A DNA stretch of 64,000 nt from Actinomycetota bacterium (lineage in GTDB: Bacteria; Actinomycetota; Acidimicrobiia; Acidimicrobiales; Ilumatobacteraceae): assembly GCA_947454105.1 (NCBI GenBank), contig CANGIP010000006.1, positions 1-64,000 on the forward strand, read 5' to 3'. Both the position numbers and the translations under genes were made by a program. Shown here piece by piece: positions 7,933 through 16,425 of the stretch. The notes below the pieces were generated by a model. The model was not told the origin of the DNA and did not search any database. It was given only the letters and a program-made list of their open reading frames with translations. Position 1 is the stretch's first letter. Every line of letters starts with the position of its first letter.

Positions 7933-9288
7933 TTATGGCGTGACGATGAGTGCCGTCACCATACCGAACATTCCTTGGGGACCTTCGGCGTGGCTCAAGA
8001 TGTGACAGTGCCAGGCCCATACTCCAACATCTATTGCCTTATAAAGCACCGTGTAACGCTCTCCAGGCGCAACCCAAATTGTGTCTGACGGTTCGGGGGT
8101 CAAAAGCGGTACACCGTCTTTGGCGATGATCCAACCGACTGGTTGGTGAAGGTGCATGGGGTGGCCCATCAAACCTTCGTTTTGGTAATGGACCATCATG
8201 ACTTGGCCAACTCGCAATGTGTACGGCTCAGTGGCGGGGAATGACTTTCCGTTCAGAGATAATCCGATCGTGCCAGAGTCATTGAGAGTCATCGTGACTT
8301 CTTTGTCGACTTGTGTATAACCCTTTGCTTTCAACACCTCAGGAATGGGCATTTCGCCAACAATGAATGACCCAAACATTCCATCAGGGATCTGTACTTG
8401 AGCATCGTGGTGGGAGTGATAAATACCAACCGCGGGTTCAAGCGTCGTGAATTCATAGGTGAATGTTTCACCAGGCATGATGGGCTTCTGCGTGTATGGG
8501 TCGACGCCGTCGTACTTGTTCGGAACTCGAATACCGTGGAAATGGACCGATGTTGATTCATTCAATTGATTGGTCACAACAAGGCGGACCTTGTCGCCGA
8601 CGTTCACGTGAATTTCTGGACCGGGGACCGTGCCGTTATACGTCTTCGCTTTCACGATCTTGCCTGGTTCAACTTCCCAATCAACTTCTTTAACGGTGAT
8701 GTTAAAAACTTTGGTGCCGTCGGCTTCAATAACAGGAACAAATGGTTGGCCTCCTTTTTCACCCGAAGTTGCGGCAGGGAAGGCTTTAGCGCGGATTTCC
8801 ATCGCTTTGTCCATTGCTTGCCAATTGGCGGTGCCGATCATGCCTCCACCCAGAACAGAAGTATTGGTCGGAATGGTTCCTGAAGTGACAGTGAGGGTTC
8901 CGACCATCCCCGAACCCGCGTGTCCAGCGATTTCGCACAGCACATCCATTGCGCCCTCAGGAAGCGTTCCAAGATCGAGAGTTTCGGTCGCACCTGGGTT
9001 GATATCTGGTGTTTTTTTACTTAATGACGGCACCGAAAAGTTGTGCACCATTGTTCCGTTATTGGTGACGCGCATTTGGACAGCACCAGGTGGAACGACG
9101 ATTGCTGCAGGGGCAATGGTGAATTCGGACAGTTGAACATCGACAACAGTTGGGTTGGTACCCGAGTCTGATGAACTCGATGAACTCTTGTCTCCCAAAC
9201 CGGTCATGCTCGCGATGGCCACAAAAAATGCAGCGATTGCTACGCCGAAGGAACCCCACATCAATACTGAATGGTCATCTCTATTCAT
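7933..9288 (-). CDS. Cupredoxin-multicopper oxidase fusion protein
   Basis: Exported copper oxidase of 451 residues. An N-terminal membrane anchor (about 9-30) and Ser-rich linker lead to an extra cupredoxin domain with a full type 1 copper set (His82, Cys118, His123, Met128). A two-domain laccase-type core follows: HFH at 249-251, HSH at 291-293, HPMHLH at 376-381 and HCHILSH...M at 427-440. All trinuclear and type 1 ligands are visible, so it is predicted to couple four one-electron oxidations to O2 reduction; a nitrite reductase role is less likely because the HCH motif is laccase-like. The substrate is unknown; the fused cupredoxin may act as built-in electron donor. AAGGTGG before the ATG is a good ribosome binding site. 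A DosR-like box lies 59 bp upstream. Confidence 0.9.
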   Translation of the reverse strand: MNRDDHSVLMWGSFGVAIAAFFVAIASMTGLGDKSSSSSSDSGTNPTVVDVQLSEFTIAPAAIVVPPGAVQMRVTNNGTMVHNFSVPSLSKKTPDINPGATETLDLGTLPEGAMDVLCEIAGHAGSGMVGTLTVTSGTIPTNTSVLGGGMIGTANWQAMDKAMEIRAKAFPAATSGEKGGQPFVPVIEADGTKVFNITVKEVDWEVEPGKIVKAKTYNGTVPGPEIHVNVGDKVRLVVTNQLNESTSVHFHGIRVPNKYDGVDPYTQKPIMPGETFTYEFTTLEPAVGIYHSHHDAQVQIPDGMFGSFIVGEMPIPEVLKAKGYTQVDKEVTMTLNDSGTIGLSLNGKSFPATEPYTLRVGQVMMVHYQNEGLMGHPMHLHQPVGWIIAKDGVPLLTPEPSDTIWVAPGERYTVLYKAIDVGVWAWHCHILSHAEGPQGMFGMVTALIVTP

Positions 9289-9346
9289 TCTTCCACCTTG
9301 CTCATATTTTCGGCAGGGTTCGCAGGGATAACAGTTAGGTCCTCGA

Positions 9347-9360
9347 GGGACCTAAGTCCC
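9347..9360. promoter_or_regulatory. DosR/DevR-type box upstream of copper oxidase gene
   Basis: GGGACCTAAGTCCC has perfect GGGAC/GTCCC arms and matches the core of the mycobacterial DosR consensus (GGGAC-N4-GTCCC). It lies between the 3' end of the DevS-like kinase gene and the oxidase gene, which is read leftward from 9288. It also forms the right part of a wider inverted repeat at 9335-9355 (TTAGGTCC / GGGACCTAA), hinting at a second adjacent half-site. The matching regulator is encoded about 1.2 kb away. Confidence 0.65.
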
Positions 9361-9378
9361 AACTATGAAACAAAAGAA

Positions 9379-10443
9379 TTAAACGACGGGCACGATCCAT
9401 TCAACGAGGGTTCCGCCTGACTCAAGTGGAATCAAATTGCACGTTCCACCGTGAGTCGTTGCGCGCGTGCTGAGATTACGCAGTCCATTTCCGGGACTTG
9501 ATTGAGCGTCCTGGGGAAGCCCAACTCCATTATCAATGACTCTCATTATCAGGGTGTAATCGAGAACGATGAGTTCAACAGACACCACCGTTGCTCGTGA
9601 ATGTCGGGCAACATTGCCAAGCGCTTCATGCAATGAAGCAGTGAGGTCAATTCGCAACGTGCCGAATACCATGTTTTCAAGCGCACCTTCAATGCGTAAC
9701 CGTGGCGAAAATCCAAGCACGCGAGCCGATTGAGCAAGGATGTCGCCGATTTCTTGACCTAACGAACCTTCACGTCGAGCGGCACCTAATGTAAAAACTC
9801 TTGTACGAATTTCTTTAATGATGTGATCAATCTCGTCGACAGACGTTTCGAGTCGAGCAACGGTTGATTCGCTATCTGGCTGACTTGACTGCTTCATGGC
9901 CATCGCCTGAAGTTCGAGACCGAGACCAAAAAGTCTTTGTAAAACCGTGTCATGAAGATCACGAGCAATTCGTTCACGCTCGCTTGACAAGGTCAGCATT
10001 TCGCGGGTGTTACGCAATTTTTCTGCATCGGCGAGACGATCAGTAATATCGCGAATTGATGCAATCGTCATTCTGCCCATCGGCGAATCAACGGGCGACA
10101 AACTGATTTCGACCGCCACTTCGGATTTGTCAGATCGAACAGCTGACAAAGCCAGTCCACGTCCCATCGGTCGTGAATGAGGTGACTCGATGTAGCCTTC
10201 GCGCCGTTGAACATGTGTGTCATGTTCACGACTAGGTACGAGCATTTCAACTTTCTGACCAATGAGTTGATCAGAGGTGTAATCGACCATCAAGCACAAT
10301 GCTTCATTGGCGAATCTGATTGTGCCAGCGGCATCGCAGATGAGAAGTCCATCGGGACTGCTGAGAATCGCTTGATGCAAGATGGCATCGGAGAGGTCGG
10401 CTAGGTGCGGGAGTCTGTGATCTCCAATTTCATTGCTCGACAT
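9379..10443 (-). CDS. PAS sensor histidine kinase, DevS/NarX type
   Basis: Soluble histidine kinase of 354 residues: PAS domain (about 19-145), HisKA_3 dimerisation domain with motif RERIARDLHDTVLQR (phosphoacceptor His164) and a short HATPase domain (NGVGLP, GNGLRNL) at the C-terminus. This kinase class partners NarL/LuxR response regulators, and such a gene (DevR-like) is divergent 111 bp away. Unlike mycobacterial DevS/DosT it has no GAF pair; any gas or redox sensing would rest on the PAS domain, where His74 and His77 lie near the region of the FixL haem-ligand His. The promoter looks leaderless (TACGCT, six bases, ATG). Confidence 0.88.
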   Translation of the reverse strand: MSSNEIGDHRLPHLADLSDAILHQAILSSPDGLLICDAAGTIRFANEALCLMVDYTSDQLIGQKVEMLVPSREHDTHVQRREGYIESPHSRPMGRGLALSAVRSDKSEVAVEISLSPVDSPMGRMTIASIRDITDRLADAEKLRNTREMLTLSSERERIARDLHDTVLQRLFGLGLELQAMAMKQSSQPDSESTVARLETSVDEIDHIIKEIRTRVFTLGAARREGSLGQEIGDILAQSARVLGFSPRLRIEGALENMVFGTLRIDLTASLHEALGNVARHSRATVVSVELIVLDYTLIMRVIDNGVGLPQDAQSSPGNGLRNLSTRATTHGGTCNLIPLESGGTLVEWIVPVV

Positions 10444-10449
10444 GTCGGG

Positions 10450-10455
10450 AGCGTA
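10450..10455 (-). promoter_or_regulatory. Probable -10 of leaderless devS-like gene
   Basis: On the minus strand TACGCT is followed by six bases and the ATG at 10443, with no ribosome binding site between. It belongs to the recurring TANNNT-N6 pattern of this window. Confidence 0.5.
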
Positions 10456-10505
10456 TGCCGTTAATTGAAGGCACGTGGCTGGTTAGGCATTGGTACGAGA
10501 AGTTT

Positions 10506-10519
10506 GTGACATTGGTCCC
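10506..10519. promoter_or_regulatory. DosR/DevR-type box in the devS-devR intergenic region
   Basis: GTGACATTGGTCCC matches 9 of 10 arm positions of GGGAC-N4-GTCCC. If the devR-like transcript starts at its ATG (10555), the box centre lies at -42.5, the classic place for an activator that overlaps the -35 region, so positive autoregulation is likely. For the divergent kinase gene it lies near -69.5. Confidence 0.55.
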
Positions 10520-10542
10520 TGATTTGCTTTGGTGGTTTCAGG

Positions 10543-10548
10543 CAGACT
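10543..10548 (+). promoter_or_regulatory. Possible -10 of leaderless devR-like gene
   Basis: CAGACT followed by six bases and ATG at 10555. The first base departs from TANNNT, as expected for an activator-dependent promoter; the DosR-like box sits at the -35 position. Confidence 0.4.
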
Positions 10549-10554
10549 CCACCT

Positions 10555-11214
10555 ATGGCTACCCCCGTTCCCGTCTTCTTGCTCGACGATCATGAGGTAG
10601 TGCGACAAGGTGTGCGCTCTTTGCTTGAGGCGAGCGGTGAGGTAAAAGTTGTAGGCGAAGCTGGGCTCGCGTCAGAGGCGCTTCCACGTATCAAAGCCTG
10701 TCAACCCAAAGTGGCGATTCTTGATGTGCGTTTACCAGACGGTAACGGCGTCGAAGTCTGCCGTGAGGTGCGAAGCGAATTTCCTGATGTGTTTTGCCTG
10801 ATGTTGACCTCTTACAGCGATGACGAAGCTTTATTTGAAGCGATCATGGCGGGGGCCTCTGGATACGTACTCAAGCAGATTCGCGGAAACGAACTTGTCG
10901 CTGCTGTGAAGCGTGTGGCCCTCGGGGAGTCTTTGCTCGACCCTGCAGTGACTGGACGGGTTTTGAAGCGCTTACGTGAGCCAACGCCCGAAGACGAACG
11001 ACTGGCTCGACTCACCGAACAAGAGCGCAAGATTTTGGACCTCATCGCTGAGGGCTGCACTAATCGCCAAATCGGTCAACGATTGCACCTTGCTGAAAAA
11101 ACGGTCAAAAACTATGTGAGCAATATGTTGTCCAAATTAGATATGGAACGACGTACCGAGGCCGCAGTGTTTGCGACTCGCCTCGAATTCACAAAAAACA
11201 GGCCCGAGAACTGA
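10555..11214 (+). CDS. devR: DevR/DosR-like NarL-family response regulator
   Basis: Response regulator of 219 residues. The receiver has the Asp pair at 11-12, phosphoacceptor Asp57 in AILDVRLPDGNG, the TSYSDDEA switch block and the final Lys in GYVLKQI. The LuxR-type DNA-binding domain (about 148-212) contains LAEKTVKNYVS, identical to the recognition-helix region of mycobacterial DosR, and MERRTEAAVFAT at the end. That identity, with GGGAC/GTCCC boxes before this gene and the copper oxidase gene, makes a DosR-type regulator likely. In mycobacteria it controls adaptation to hypoxia, NO and CO; the signal here is unproven. It ends 12 bp from the convergent small gene. Confidence 0.9.
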   Translation: MATPVPVFLLDDHEVVRQGVRSLLEASGEVKVVGEAGLASEALPRIKACQPKVAILDVRLPDGNGVEVCREVRSEFPDVFCLMLTSYSDDEALFEAIMAGASGYVLKQIRGNELVAAVKRVALGESLLDPAVTGRVLKRLREPTPEDERLARLTEQERKILDLIAEGCTNRQIGQRLHLAEKTVKNYVSNMLSKLDMERRTEAAVFATRLEFTKNRPEN

Positions 11215-11226
11215 ACGAGGGTGGCT

Positions 11227-11508
11227 TTAGGCGCGGGATTCGACCTTGGCAATGCGCTTGGCAGCTCGGCCAATTGGGGCGATATGGCGGGCGTCGAGGT
11301 CGCCGAGTTCGACGCCATTATTAAAGAGAATGCGGTAGCGCTGCCAGTTGAAACCATTGGCGAGGAGCACTTTGCCCTCGGTGCCGGCTGGGACATCGGC
11401 TAATTGAGTGGTTGCAACGACCTTGTCTTTGATACGAAGAGCGATTTGCTCCGCATGGGGAGTGGCCAGAGCATGGGGCTTCCAGATGGGCTTAAACGGC
11501 GACTTCAT
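11227..11508 (-). CDS. Small conserved-looking protein of unknown function
   Basis: A 93-residue protein with no signal peptide or membrane segment. Its middle reads as a small beta-rich fold (VPAGTEGKVLLANGFNW, YRILFNNGVELGDLD), similar in style to SH3-like or KOW-like barrels, and the C-terminus is basic. I think it is a real gene: it has a ribosome binding site (AGGAAG), fills the gap between convergent devR and divergent tig, and has a coherent composition. I recall similar short proteins in actinobacteria but cannot name a family. The neighbourhood does not define its job. Confidence 0.65.
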   Translation of the reverse strand: MKSPFKPIWKPHALATPHAEQIALRIKDKVVATTQLADVPAGTEGKVLLANGFNWQRYRILFNNGVELGDLDARHIAPIGRAAKRIAKVESRA

Positions 11509-11592
11509 AACATCTTCCTGACTTCACTGGGGTGTGTTCACCAACATACATCAATCCTGTCTCTTCGTGGGTCCTCGGTGCCACCTCGCCGA

Positions 11593-11598
11593 TACACT
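11593..11598 (+). promoter_or_regulatory. Possible -10 of tig
   Basis: TACACT followed by nine bases and the GTG at 11608; no ribosome binding site is evident. It supports the start chosen for tig. Confidence 0.4.
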
Positions 11599-11607
11599 CG
11601 GCACTCT

Positions 11608-13047
11608 GTGAAGACGACATGTGAACCCCTCGAAGGCAACAAAGTCAAGCTCTCGGTCCTTGTGGATGAGGCTGATTTTGCCACTGACATAGACGCCGCT
11701 TTTGCCAAGATTGCTCAAGAGGTCCGCTTGCCGGGCTTTCGTGCAGGTAAGGCCCCTCGCAAAGTTTTGGAGGCCCGTATCGGCATCGCTGCTGCTCGCG
11801 AACAAGCCTTGCGCGACGCGGTTCCGCAATATTTGGGACGTGCCGTGCGCGAGCACAACGTTGACATCATTGCGACACCCGAAATTGACATCGTGGGTGG
11901 TCAAGAATCTGGCCCCGTGTCATTTGACGCAACATGTGAGATCCGTCCCGTCATCACCCTGCCTGGCTATGGCGGATTGCGCGTCGAAGTACCGGCGATT
12001 GATGTTGCCGATCAAGAAGTAGATGATGTGCTCGACACCGAGCGCCGTCGCTTGGGTAAGTTGACCACGATTGACCGTGCTGCCAAAGAAGGCGACTTCG
12101 TTGTCGTTGATCTTGTTGGCTCGCGTGATGGTGAACCCGTGGTTGGCCTCGCGGTTGACGATTGGTCATACGAAATTGGCAAGAAGTGGGTCGCACCTTC
12201 TTTTGACGACGAACTCATTGGCAAATCCGCTGGTGCTTCGTTCACCTTCACTGACACTCCATCGGGAACCCAAGAGTCGGCCGATTTTGCCGTCACTTTG
12301 AACTCCGTCCAAGAGTTGGTCGTCGCCGACCTGAATGACACATGGGTCGACGAAAACATCGATGGTTTCAGCACTGTCGCCGAATGGCGTGAATCAGTTG
12401 TCGAACGCCTGACGACGAACCGCCTCAACCAGGTTCGCAATGTGGTTGTCGAAAAAGTGACCGATTCATTGGTCGCACTCGCCGAAATCGAAACCCCAGA
12501 AGCCATGGTTGCCGCCGACTTGCAGCGCCGAGTCGAAAACACCATTCGTCAGTTCCAGTCGCAAGGCATCAACATCGATCAGTGGATGCAAGCCACGGGT
12601 CAAGACGCTCAGTCATTTGTCGAAGGCCTACGCCCGCAAAGTCAAAAAGCTGTCAAGGTTGATCTGGCGCTGCGGGCAGTCGTCAAGGCCGAAAGCCTTG
12701 ACGCGACCGAAGACGAAATTGAACGTGAATTTGAATCAATGGCCGATCGCACGAACGAACAAGCAGTCCGCGAACACCAAATGGCTGGTTCGCCAAAGAA
12801 CAAGAAGATTCGCTTCATTAGCGTCGATCAAGTTCGTGCGGCGTACCAAGCCAATGACGCCGTCGTTGACTTGGCAGCCGAGATCAGCAAGTCAAAGGCT
12901 CTTGACTGGTTGATCCACCGCGTTGAATACGTTGACCCCAGCGGCAAGACTCTTGACAGCGATGTCGTGATTGGGCACTCAGAGGCCGATCACAATCATG
13001 ATCACGATCATGATCATTCAGACCACGATCACTCCGAACACGACTGA
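11608..13047 (+). CDS. tig: Trigger factor (ribosome-associated chaperone) with His-rich tail
   Basis: Chaperone and peptidyl-prolyl isomerase of 479 residues that binds nascent chains at the ribosome exit. The N-terminal ribosome-binding domain has the signature [19 protein letters not shown], followed by an FKBP-like domain (about 150-240) and a long helical C-terminal domain. The C-terminus is unusual: a run of about 18 residues made almost only of His, Asp and Ser/Glu, a likely Zn/Ni/Co-binding tail. The frame is open upstream, but GTG at 11608 ([12 protein letters not shown]) gives the normal trigger factor N-terminus. The gene is followed after 10 bp by clpP, the usual tig-clpP-clpX quality-control order. 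Confidence 0.95.
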   Translation: MKTTCEPLEGNKVKLSVLVDEADFATDIDAAFAKIAQEVRLPGFRAGKAPRKVLEARIGIAAAREQALRDAVPQYLGRAVREHNVDIIATPEIDIVGGQESGPVSFDATCEIRPVITLPGYGGLRVEVPAIDVADQEVDDVLDTERRRLGKLTTIDRAAKEGDFVVVDLVGSRDGEPVVGLAVDDWSYEIGKKWVAPSFDDELIGKSAGASFTFTDTPSGTQESADFAVTLNSVQELVVADLNDTWVDENIDGFSTVAEWRESVVERLTTNRLNQVRNVVVEKVTDSLVALAEIETPEAMVAADLQRRVENTIRQFQSQGINIDQWMQATGQDAQSFVEGLRPQSQKAVKVDLALRAVVKAESLDATEDEIEREFESMADRTNEQAVREHQMAGSPKNKKIRFISVDQVRAAYQANDAVVDLAAEISKSKALDWLIHRVEYVDPSGKTLDSDVVIGHSEADHNHDHDHDHSDHDHSEHD

Positions 13048-13057
13048 TAGGAACACC

Positions 13058-13690
13058 ATGGACCTCGAGGCAATCAACTATTACGTTCCGACAGTTGTCG
13101 AACAGACGAGCCGCGGCGAGCGCGCGTACGACTTGTACAGCCGTTTGCTTAAAGAAAACATTCTCTTTATTGGTACGCCCATCGATGACACCATCGCTAA
13201 CTTAGTGTGTGCACAGTTGATTCACCTTGAGAGCGAAAACCCCGACAAGGACATCAATATCTACATCAACAGTCCTGGTGGCGACATCACGGCGTTGTTC
13301 GCGATTTACGACACGATGCAGTTCATTAAGAACGACATTGCAACTATTTGTCTTGGTCAAGCAGCAAGTGCCGCCGCGGTTTTGTTGGCTGCCGGAACCA
13401 AGGGCAAGCGCCTTGCTCTTCCACACAGTCGCGTGTTGTTGCACCAGCCGTACGGTCAAGTCGGATACGGTCAAGTGACCGATCTCGAAATTGCTGCTAA
13501 GGAAATTTTCCGTATGCGCGACATCCTTGAGGAAATCTTGTCAAACCATACGGGCCAGCCGCGCGAGCGCATCCATGCAGACACCGATCGTGACTTTGTG
13601 ATGGAAGCAAACGAAGCTTTGGCGTACGGAATCATCGACGATGTCATCTCGTCGCGATCTGCCGTCGATCGCACCGGCCCCATTCGCTGA
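13058..13690 (+). CDS. clpP: ATP-dependent Clp protease proteolytic subunit
   Basis: Serine peptidase that forms the 14-mer Clp chamber fed by ClpX or ClpC. At 210 residues it has normal length. The catalytic triad is visible: Ser104 in [11 protein letters not shown], His129 in LLHQPYG and Asp175 in [11 protein letters not shown] at 13058 ([10 protein letters not shown]) follows a TAGGAA ribosome binding site; the open frame extends back into tig but that part reads as low-complexity shadow of the His tail. Only one clpP copy sits here, whereas many actinobacteria carry a clpP1-clpP2 tandem at this place. Confidence 0.96.
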   Translation: MDLEAINYYVPTVVEQTSRGERAYDLYSRLLKENILFIGTPIDDTIANLVCAQLIHLESENPDKDINIYINSPGGDITALFAIYDTMQFIKNDIATICLGQAASAAAVLLAAGTKGKRLALPHSRVLLHQPYGQVGYGQVTDLEIAAKEIFRMRDILEEILSNHTGQPRERIHADTDRDFVMEANEALAYGIIDDVISSRSAVDRTGPIR

Positions 13691-13780
13691 TGACCTGCGG
13701 TTGTGCCAGATAGCCAGCGGGGCATCCAACCACTGAAGCACCCAAATGTGTAAGGCTGTGAGGCGAAAGGTTGGGTAATC

Positions 13781-15064
13781 GTGGCAAAGTTTGGTGACAC
13801 AGGCGAGATCGTTAAGTGCTCGTTTTGCGGCAAGTCGCAAAAACAAGTCAAGAAAGTTATTGCCGGACCTGGCGTTTACATTTGCGACGAGTGCATTGAC
13901 CTCTGTAACGAAATCATCGAAGAAGAAGTTGGCGAAGCCACCGACCTTCGCCTTGAAGAACTTCCCAAGCCGCGCGAAATTTCATCGTTCCTTGACGATT
14001 ATGTCGTCGGACAAGATCAGGCAAAAAAGGTTCTCGCCGTTGCCGTGTATAACCACTACCGCCGTCTTCAATATCAGAAAGAAACTGGCATTGCGCGACG
14101 CGACGAAGTTGAGTTGGCCAAGAGCAACATTTTGTTGCTTGGCCCAACCGGATGTGGCAAGACTCACCTCGCACAAACGTTGGCGCGCATGCTCAATGTT
14201 CCATTTGCCATTGCTGACGCAACAGCATTAACCGAAGCTGGATATGTCGGTGAAGACGTTGAAAATATTTTGCTGAAACTGATTCAAGCCGCTGACTTTG
14301 ATGTGAAGAAGGCCGAAACTGGCATCATCTACATTGATGAAATCGACAAGGTGGCGCGTAAGAGTGAAAACCCTTCAATTACTCGCGACGTGTCGGGTGA
14401 AGGTGTGCAGCAAGCTCTCTTGAAAATCCTTGAAGGAACAGTTGCCTCGGTTCCGCCACAAGGTGGGCGTAAACACCCCCATCAAGAATTCATTCAAATT
14501 GATACAACAAACGTGTTATTCATTTGTGGTGGCGCATTCGCTGGCCTCGACAAAATTATTGAGCAACGCATCGGTCATAAGGGCGTCGGCTTTCATGCAA
14601 CGGTGAAGAATAAGGCCGAAAAAGATGCCGGCGATTTATTCGCTCAGGTATTGCCCGAAGATTTGTTGTCCTTTGGTTTGATTCCCGAATTCGTTGGTCG
14701 TTTGCCAATGGTTGGGGCAGTACACAGTCTCGATAAGCCGGCGTTGATCAAGATCTTGACCGAACCGAAGAATGCGCTACTGAAGCAGTTCCAAAAGTTC
14801 TTCGAATTTGAAGATGTCGAACTCGAACTCACCGAAGAAGCGCTTGACGCCATAGCCGAACAAGCCCTCGGGCGCGGCACAGGCGCACGAGGACTGCGCG
14901 CAATTCTTGAAGAGACTCTCTTGAACGTCATGTACGACCTGCCGGGTCGTGCCGATGTGGCCAAGGTCATCATCGATGTTGATTCGGTCAAGTTGAAGTC
15001 GCCGCCAACATTGGTGATGCGTGCAGCGACACGAGTGGCTCGTCCACGTCGCGCCGCTAGTTGA
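13781..15064 (+). CDS. clpX: ATP-dependent Clp protease ATPase subunit ClpX
   Basis: AAA+ unfoldase that recognises tagged substrates and threads them into ClpP. The 427 residues include the N-terminal zinc-binding domain (CSFCGK and CDECIDLC), Walker A GPTGCGKT, Walker [10 protein letters not shown] and the RGTGARGLR sensor-2 region. Start is GTG at 13781, with AAAGG about ten bases upstream as a weak ribosome binding site. The 90-bp gap after clpP could hold its own promoter but none is clear. It ends 22 bp before folC. Confidence 0.97.
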   Translation: MAKFGDTGEIVKCSFCGKSQKQVKKVIAGPGVYICDECIDLCNEIIEEEVGEATDLRLEELPKPREISSFLDDYVVGQDQAKKVLAVAVYNHYRRLQYQKETGIARRDEVELAKSNILLLGPTGCGKTHLAQTLARMLNVPFAIADATALTEAGYVGEDVENILLKLIQAADFDVKKAETGIIYIDEIDKVARKSENPSITRDVSGEGVQQALLKILEGTVASVPPQGGRKHPHQEFIQIDTTNVLFICGGAFAGLDKIIEQRIGHKGVGFHATVKNKAEKDAGDLFAQVLPEDLLSFGLIPEFVGRLPMVGAVHSLDKPALIKILTEPKNALLKQFQKFFEFEDVELELTEEALDAIAEQALGRGTGARGLRAILEETLLNVMYDLPGRADVAKVIIDVDSVKLKSPPTLVMRAATRVARPRRAAS

Positions 15065-15073
15065 TTCCAGTCG

Positions 15074-15079
15074 TAGGGT
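15074..15079 (+). promoter_or_regulatory. Probable -10 of leaderless folC
   Basis: TAGGGT followed by seven bases and ATG at 15087; the same hexamer occurs before ndk and the first moxR-like gene in the same position. Confidence 0.5.
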
Positions 15080-15086
15080 TGAGGTC

Positions 15087-16382
15087 ATGACGTACCAGCA
15101 GGCTTTGGCATATCTCGACGAACACGCCGGATATCAAAAAACTGGTCGTATCGACTCGCCCTCGCTTGACATGATTTCGCGGTTGTGCGAACTCATGGGC
15201 GAACCGCAACATTGTGCCCCCGTGGTGCACATCACCGGAACTAATGGCAAAGGTTCAACTGCGCAAATGATCACGCGACTCTTGATGGCGAGTGGTTTGC
15301 GAGTGGGAACCTACACGAGTCCTCACCTTGAGCGGGTTAATGAGCGTTTCACGATTGATTGCGAGCCAATTCCCGATGATGCGTTCGCCGAGCAGATTGC
15401 GGCGATCGCCGATTTAGAAATGCTGACTGGTTCGCGTCCTGGTTATTTCGATATCTGTACTGCTGCGGCGTTTAGATGGTTCGCCGACGAAGCAGTTGAT
15501 GTGATGGTGATCGAAGTTGGACTTCTTGGTCGCTGGGATGCAACCAATGTTGTTGATGCCCAAGTTGCGGTGATTACGAATATTGGTCTTGACCATATGG
15601 AATTCGCCGGCCCAACTCGCGCTGATATTGCTCGCGAAAAAGCCGGAATCATCAAATCGCAAAGTGCTGTGATCTGTGGCGACACTGATGAAGAGATCGT
15701 CGAGATTTTCGCTCAGGCTGGCGGTGCTTCATTGCTGGTTCGCCAACGTGACTTTGACGTTGACTCAAATCAATTGGCACTCGGTGGACGCATGGTCGAT
15801 GTTCGAACACCGACAACGATTTACCCCGAGGTGTTAGTTCCGTTGCACGGTCGCCACCAAGCTGAAAACGCGATCGTGGCGATCACTGCGGTTGAAGCAT
15901 TTTTTGCCCGACCATTGGCAGCCGACATCATTGACGAAGCATTTGGCAATGTGTCAATGCCGGGTCGATTTGAAGTCATGGGCCATCAACCATTGGTCAT
16001 CGTTGACGGCGCACATAATCCGGCTGGCGCCGACGTGTGTGCCGCAGTTTTTCTTGAGGATTTCGATCCGGCAGGCCGACGACTACTGGTCATTGGCTGT
16101 CTGAAAGGGCGCGATCCATTTGACATGTTGTCGGCTTTGCGAGCGGATGAATTTGATCTTGTGATCTGCTGTACGGCTCCGTCGCCGCGAGGATTGCCGG
16201 CCCAAGAAGTGGCCGAGGCGGCCCGTCGATTGGGATGCGATGAAGTTGCGACCGTCAACACCGTTGAGGCGGCTATTGACCGTGCCATGCAAGAAATCGG
16301 GCCCGATGATGCCTTGCTGATTACCGGATCGCTCTATGTAGTTGGGTCAGCCCGACCGTATTTGCGCCGACTACTGCCCTGA
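15087..16382 (+). CDS. folC: Folylpolyglutamate synthase / dihydrofolate synthase
   Basis: Mur-ligase-type ATP-dependent enzyme that adds glutamate to folates (and, in bifunctional members, to dihydropteroate). The 431 residues carry the P-loop HITGTNGKGST, the TSPHL motif, the metal and substrate region NIGLDHMEF, a Lys in REKAGIIK and the second-domain motif VDGAHNP. The chosen ATG (MTYQQALAYL) gives the family N-terminus and lies behind the TAGGGT hexamer; longer versions would run into clpX. Next is ndk, 43 bp downstream. Confidence 0.94.
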   Translation: MTYQQALAYLDEHAGYQKTGRIDSPSLDMISRLCELMGEPQHCAPVVHITGTNGKGSTAQMITRLLMASGLRVGTYTSPHLERVNERFTIDCEPIPDDAFAEQIAAIADLEMLTGSRPGYFDICTAAAFRWFADEAVDVMVIEVGLLGRWDATNVVDAQVAVITNIGLDHMEFAGPTRADIAREKAGIIKSQSAVICGDTDEEIVEIFAQAGGASLLVRQRDFDVDSNQLALGGRMVDVRTPTTIYPEVLVPLHGRHQAENAIVAITAVEAFFARPLAADIIDEAFGNVSMPGRFEVMGHQPLVIVDGAHNPAGADVCAAVFLEDFDPAGRRLLVIGCLKGRDPFDMLSALRADEFDLVICCTAPSPRGLPAQEVAEAARRLGCDEVATVNTVEAAIDRAMQEIGPDDALLITGSLYVVGSARPYLRRLLP

Positions 16383-16411
16383 CCCGAACAGCGAGGACGC
16401 GAACTGGGCGG

Positions 16412-16417
16412 TAGGGT
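16412..16417 (+). promoter_or_regulatory. Probable -10 of leaderless ndk
   Basis: TAGGGT followed by eight bases and ATG at 16426; no ribosome binding site in between. Confidence 0.48.
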
Positions 16418-16425
16418 TAGTGACC

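Noticed and set aside
11404-11607. N-terminal extension of trigger factor
   Set aside because: It overlaps the start region of the leftward 93-aa gene and has no homology to trigger factor; GTG 11608 gives the normal protein.
12960-13057. Longer ClpP start inside the tig tail
   Set aside because: The upstream frame reads as a low-complexity shadow of the His codons; the ATG at 13058 has a ribosome binding site and the family N-terminus.
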